A stretch of 64,000 nt of DNA from Streptomyces sp. NBC_00271 (GTDB lineage: Bacteria > Actinomycetota > Actinomycetes > Streptomycetales > Streptomycetaceae). Shown here one piece after another: positions 60,988 through 64,000 of this stretch. Each line of letters begins with the position of its first letter. Position 1 is the first letter of the stretch. A model generated the notes under the pieces. The model did no database searches. It saw only the letters and a list, made by a program, of their open reading frames with translations, and was not told the origin of the DNA. The position numbers were made by a program, and so were the translations under genes. Where the stretch lies: contig NZ_CP108070.1 in assembly GCF_036178845.1 (NCBI RefSeq), positions 3,410,001-3,474,000 on the forward strand. Direction: 5' to 3'.

Positions 60988-61982
60988 TCGCCCTCCCCCA
61001 GCCGTCCTTCTCCCCCAGGTCCCTCGAGCGCTCCCCCGGGCCCCTCGAGCGGCTCCAGCAGCGCGTACCCCCGCTCGATCAGCTGCGCGAGCTGTTTCAC
61101 ATGGTCCTCGGTCGGCTCGTGCAGCGGCGGCCGTACCTCACCCACGTCCAGCCCCCGCAGCCGCACCCCCGCCTTGACCAGGGAGACCGCGTATCCGCGG
61201 CCCTGGGCCCGCAGGTCGACGAAGGGGCGGTAGAAGCCGTCCAGCAGCCGGTTCGCCGTCCCGTCGTCACCCGTGTTGAGCGCCGCGTGGAACGCCAGGG
61301 CGATCTCGGGTGCGAAGCAGAAGACCGCCGACGAGTACAGCGTGATGCCGATGCCCCGGTACGCCAGCCCCGTCAGCTCGGCGGTCGGCAGCCCGTTGAA
61401 GTACAGGAAGTCACCGGGGACCTCGCTGCGCACCGCGCTCACGATCCGCTGCATCAGGTCGAGGTCGCCCACCCCGTCCTTGAAGCCGATGATCCCTTCG
61501 GTGCGGGCGAGTTCGACCACGGTCTCGGGCGTGAACACGGCGTTGTCGCGCTGGTAGACCACGAGGTCCAGCGAGGTGGCGGCGGCGAGTTCCCGGTAGT
61601 GCCGCAGGAGCCCCTCCTGCCCCGCCACCACCAGATACGGCGGCATCGCGAGCAGCCCGTCGGCCCCGGCCTCCTCGGCGAGGCGTGCGAACCGTACGGC
61701 GAGCGCGGTCCCGTACCCGGCGCCCGCCACGACCGGAACCCGCCCGGCCGTCTCCTCCACCGCCGCCCGCACGCACTCCTGGAACTCCTCGGGCGTGAGC
61801 GCGTGGAACTCCCCGGTGCCGCAGCAGGCGAAGACGGCGGCGGCACCGGCCTCGACGCCGCGCCGCACGTGCGCGCGGTAGGTGTCGAGATCGAGGGCAC
61901 CGTCGGGGCCGTACGCCGTGACGGGGAAGAACAGCGGCCCGCTGGGGACGCTGAGCCGAGCGGCAAGGGGGGCTGACGTCAC
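60984..61982 (-). CDS. 5-dehydro-4-deoxyglucarate dehydratase-like enzyme
   Basis: A 332-residue DapA-superfamily enzyme. SGPLFFPVTAYGPDGALDLDTYRAHV, ACCGTGEFHALTPEEF, IIGFKDGVGDLDLMQRIV (Schiff-base lysine) and DFLYFNGLPTAEL are typical of KDG dehydratases, which turn 5-keto-4-deoxy-D-glucarate into alpha-ketoglutarate semialdehyde. GTG 61982 follows GGGAGAG. Divergent from uronate dehydrogenase, with candidate IclR-type boxes in the gap. The C-terminal 20 residues are Gly/Glu-rich. Confidence 0.87.
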   Translation of the reverse strand: MTSAPLAARLSVPSGPLFFPVTAYGPDGALDLDTYRAHVRRGVEAGAAAVFACCGTGEFHALTPEEFQECVRAAVEETAGRVPVVAGAGYGTALAVRFARLAEEAGADGLLAMPPYLVVAGQEGLLRHYRELAAATSLDLVVYQRDNAVFTPETVVELARTEGIIGFKDGVGDLDLMQRIVSAVRSEVPGDFLYFNGLPTAELTGLAYRGIGITLYSSAVFCFAPEIALAFHAALNTGDDGTANRLLDGFYRPFVDLRAQGRGYAVSLVKAGVRLRGLDVGEVRPPLHEPTEDHVKQLAQLIERGYALLEPLEGPGGALEGPGGEGRLGEGE

Positions 61983-62026
61983 GGACTCTCCCTGGGGCAG
62001 GTGCTCACGCACACAACAGCGGGTGC

Positions 62027-62057
62027 ATGTTTCTGATCCATGTCCATATTTCTGAAC
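62027..62057. promoter_or_regulatory. Candidate IclR-type boxes upstream of the dehydratase gene
   Basis: ATGTTTCTGATC (62027-62038) and ATATTTCTGAAC (62046-62057) are direct repeats 19 bases apart. GTCCATATTTCTGAAC (62042-62057) matches the palindrome at 24035-24050 at 10 of 16 positions, including the whole CTGAAC half. Confidence 0.45.
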
Positions 62058-62142
62058 GCCACCACGCTAAAGCGCGACCTTGGGGCCGGTCAAGCGCGCA
62101 AACCCGCGACACAGCAGCGGATTCGCCACCTCCGCGCGACAC

Positions 62143-62206
62143 TTGACGCAGCAGGTCGGGGCTCCTTAGCGTGTCCATGGATGTGAATGCCGTACACGAA
62201 TACGGC
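62143..62206 (+). promoter_or_regulatory. Promoter and palindrome of the uronate dehydrogenase gene
   Basis: TTGACG (62143-62148) and TAGCGT (62167-62172) form a vegetative-type promoter with 18-base spacing. GCCGTACACGAATACGGC (62189-62206) is a six-base inverted repeat in the probable leader, a possible operator. The ribosome site AGGAGAA precedes ATG 62236. Confidence 0.5.
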
Positions 62207-62235
62207 CACTCGCGTGGCCGTGAGGAGAAGCCCGC

Positions 62236-63060
62236 ATGCCCGCTCCCCGCACCGTTCTGCTCACCGGCGCCGCCGGCGGACTCGGCACCCTGATGCGGGG
62301 GCTGCTGCCGGACTACGGCTACGAGCTGCGCCTCCTCGACCTGCTGCCCGTCGAGGGCGAGCCGGACGCGCTCACCGCGGACCTCGCGGACAAGGCCGCC
62401 CTGCGCGAGGCCGTGCGGGGCGTCGACGCGATCATCCACCTCGCGGGGATCTCCCTGGAAGCCTCCTTCGACAAGATCCTCAAGGCGAACATCGAGGGGA
62501 CGTACAACCTGTACGAGGCGGCGCGCGAAGAGGGCGTACGACGCATCGTCTTCGCCTCCTCCAACCACGCCGTCGGCTTCACCCCGCGCCCCCGGGGCGA
62601 GGCCCCCTTCGACGACAGCGCCCTGATCCCGATCGACACCCCGCACCGCCCGGACACCTTCTATGGGCTCTCCAAGTCCTTCGGCGAGGACCTGGCGCAG
62701 TTCTACTGGGACAAGCACGGTCTGGAGACGGTCTCGGTCCGCATCGGCTCCTGCTTCGCGGAGCCCACCAGCGTGCGCATGCTCTCCGTCTGGATGAGCC
62801 CCGAGGACGGCGCCCGCCTCTTCCACGCGGCGCTCACCGCCGAGGACGTACGGCACACGGTCGTCTACGGCTCCTCGGCCAACACCCGGCTGTGGTGGGA
62901 CCTCTCGACGGCCCGGGCGCTGGGCTACGAGCCGCGCGACGACTCCGAGCCGTACGCCGAGAAGCTCATCGCCGAACAGGGCGAGCTCGACCCGGCCAAC
63001 CCGGACCACGCCCACCTGGGCGGCCACTTCACGACGCATCCGCCGATCTGGCCGTACTGA
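62236..63060 (+). CDS. udh: Uronate dehydrogenase (NAD-dependent)
   Basis: A 274-residue short-chain/epimerase-fold enzyme. LLTGAAGGLGTLMRG is the Rossmann site; DAIIHLAGISLE, VFASSNHAVGFT, YGLSKSFGEDLAQFY (YxxxK) and ANTRLWWD match uronate dehydrogenases that oxidise galacturonate or glucuronate to the aldarolactone. Divergent from the KDG dehydratase-like gene, the next but not adjacent step. Length is typical. Confidence 0.88.
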   Translation: MPAPRTVLLTGAAGGLGTLMRGLLPDYGYELRLLDLLPVEGEPDALTADLADKAALREAVRGVDAIIHLAGISLEASFDKILKANIEGTYNLYEAAREEGVRRIVFASSNHAVGFTPRPRGEAPFDDSALIPIDTPHRPDTFYGLSKSFGEDLAQFYWDKHGLETVSVRIGSCFAEPTSVRMLSVWMSPEDGARLFHAALTAEDVRHTVVYGSSANTRLWWDLSTARALGYEPRDDSEPYAEKLIAEQGELDPANPDHAHLGGHFTTHPPIWPY

Positions 63061-63375
63061 CGACCGGACGGCGGCCGTAGCGACGGCCGGGCGGCCGGAA
63101 GACGACCGTGCGGCGAAGGCGCGAGAGGGTGGGCGGGCACCGAACGGGCCCGCCCACCGCCATGTTCGGGCACCAACCCTGCCCGATCCCACCCCGCCCA
63201 CCGCTGCGCCCCAGGTCCGGCACGGGCGCCCGCCCCGCCAAACGGTCACAGCCGGGCACCATCGGTCACGCAACAGGCCTGGTCAGTGCCGCGCACCCGC
63301 TGTAGAACTTCCCCCAAGGCCCGCACCGGGCCCGAACGGGCAGTACGCACAGGACGCAGGGAGCAGGTGTCGGCC
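63061..63375. other. Intergenic region with a terminator hairpin
   Basis: About 315 bases without a gene. GGTGGGCGGGC (63128-63138) and GCCCGCCCACC (63148-63158) form a perfect 11-bp stem that probably terminates udh. The rest should hold the promoter of the deoR-type gene; nothing else was recognised. Confidence 0.5.
63128..63158 (+). terminator. Terminator hairpin after uronate dehydrogenase
   Basis: Perfect 11-bp GC stem with a nine-base loop (ACCGAACGG). It has no T-tract, as is common in Streptomyces. Confidence 0.6.
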
Positions 63376-64000
63376 ATGACCGCGGAAGAACGTCAGCGGG
63401 AGATCGTCAGGGCCGCCCGCCGTACCGGCGCGGTCGACGTCACCGCGCTCGCCGCCGAACTGGGCGTCGCCAAGGAGACCGTGCGGCGCGACCTGCGCGC
63501 CCTGGAGGACCACGGCCTGGTCCGCCGCACCCACGGCGGCGCCTACCCCGTGGAGAGCGCCGGGTTCGAGACGACGCTCGCCTTCCGCGCCACCAGCCAC
63601 GTACCCGAGAAGCGCCGGATCGCGAGCGCCGCGGCCGAGCTGCTCGGGGACGCCGAGACCGTGTTCATCGACGAGGGGTTCACCCCGCAGCTCATCGCCG
63701 AGGCACTTCCCAAGGACCGGCCACTGACCGTGGTCACCGCCTCCCTGGCCACGGCGGGCGCGCTCGCCGAGGCCGACCACACCAGCGTCCTGCTGCTCGG
63801 CGGCCGGGTCCGCCCCGGCACGCTCGCGACCGTGGACCACTGGACGACGAAGATGCTCGCCGGCTTCGTCATCGACCTGGCGTACATCGGCGCCAACGGC
63901 ATCTCCCGCGAACACGGCCTCACCACCCCCGACCCGGCGGTCAGCGAGGTCAAGGCCCAGGCGATCAGGGCCTCCCGGCGCACGGTCTTCGCGGGCGTGC
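63376..64000 (+). CDS. DeoR/GlpR-family regulator, 5' part
   Basis: The gene runs off the right edge; 208 codons are visible. MTAEERQREIVRAARRTGAVDVTALAAELGVAKETVRRDLRALEDHGLVRRTHGGAYP is the DeoR winged helix with its conserved wing HGGA. The sugar-phosphate-sensing domain follows (FRATSHVPEKRRIASAAAELL, VFIDEGFTPQLIA, DLAYIGANGIS). ATG 63376 has AGGTG upstream; GTG 63367 is an alternative. A link to uronate or aldose metabolism is inferred from position. Confidence 0.88.
   Translation, partial: MTAEERQREIVRAARRTGAVDVTALAAELGVAKETVRRDLRALEDHGLVRRTHGGAYPVESAGFETTLAFRATSHVPEKRRIASAAAELLGDAETVFIDEGFTPQLIAEALPKDRPLTVVTASLATAGALAEADHTSVLLLGGRVRPGTLATVDHWTTKMLAGFVIDLAYIGANGISREHGLTTPDPAVSEVKAQAIRASRRTVFAGV

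Overview
The window is high-GC, gene-dense DNA with GTG starts, frequent ATGA/GTGA stop-start overlaps, two TTA codons and a complete ectABCD operon. Together with the gene order this points to a Streptomyces chromosome. From memory, the order cobalamin cluster, LAETG-anchored protein, ectABCD, PBP, SigE-type sigma factor, pectate lyase resembles the SCO1852-SCO1880 region of S. coelicolor; this was not checked by alignment.

Region 1 (1-8.7 kb) is the distal part of a cobalamin cluster: the CobB/CbiA C-terminus, CobI, CobM, CobL (CbiE-CbiT), a CbiG-CobJ fusion, CobH, a CbiX-type cobaltochelatase with an MXCXXC motif and a His-rich tail, and a CobC-like aminotransferase. A divergent ZIP metal transporter sits inside it. 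Two related structured repeats lie directly upstream of cbiG-cobJ and cobH. Region 2 (8.7-21.7 kb) holds an inverted-repeat element, an LAETG surface protein, an amidohydrolase, a polar amino-acid ABC transporter, a class V aminotransferase, ectABCD (osmoprotectant ectoine and hydroxyectoine), a cysteine-desulfurase-like enzyme, a FrnE-like DsbA protein and a GNAT acetyltransferase. Region 3 (21.7-30.2 kb) has a DUF1349 protein, an aldehyde dehydrogenase divergent from an IclR regulator, an acetyltransferase, a class B PBP, an NCS2 purine permease, and a sigma factor with its coupled membrane partner.

Region 4 (30.2-64 kb) is a large pectin and uronate utilisation locus. It encodes secreted pectate lyases (PL3-like, two PL9, PL1), two pectinesterases (CE8), a rhamnogalacturonan acetylesterase (CE12), two GH43 proteins, a sugar ABC transporter without its own ATPase, a Gfo/Idh oxidoreductase with a PmoA-like protein, an IlvD/Edd dehydratase with a DapA-family enzyme under a GntR regulator, uronate dehydrogenase, a 5-dehydro-4-deoxyglucarate dehydratase-like enzyme and a DeoR regulator. 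The enzymes suggest oxidative galacturonate and L-arabinonate routes that meet at alpha-ketoglutarate semialdehyde, which the aldehyde dehydrogenase of region 3 could oxidise. Inside this locus, between two PL9 paralogues, sits a polymorphic-toxin module: a WXG100-like protein, a 1437-residue RHS protein with an unrecognised nuclease-like tip, a candidate immunity protein and a small membrane protein.

The observations most worth following are the paired structured repeats in the cob cluster, the toxin module, TTA (bldA-type) codons in two pectin genes (one apparently brought in by a palindromic repeat inside the coding sequence), short tandem repeats at gene 3' ends, candidate LacI- and IclR-type operators, and an unknown gene coupled to the uronate dehydratase.
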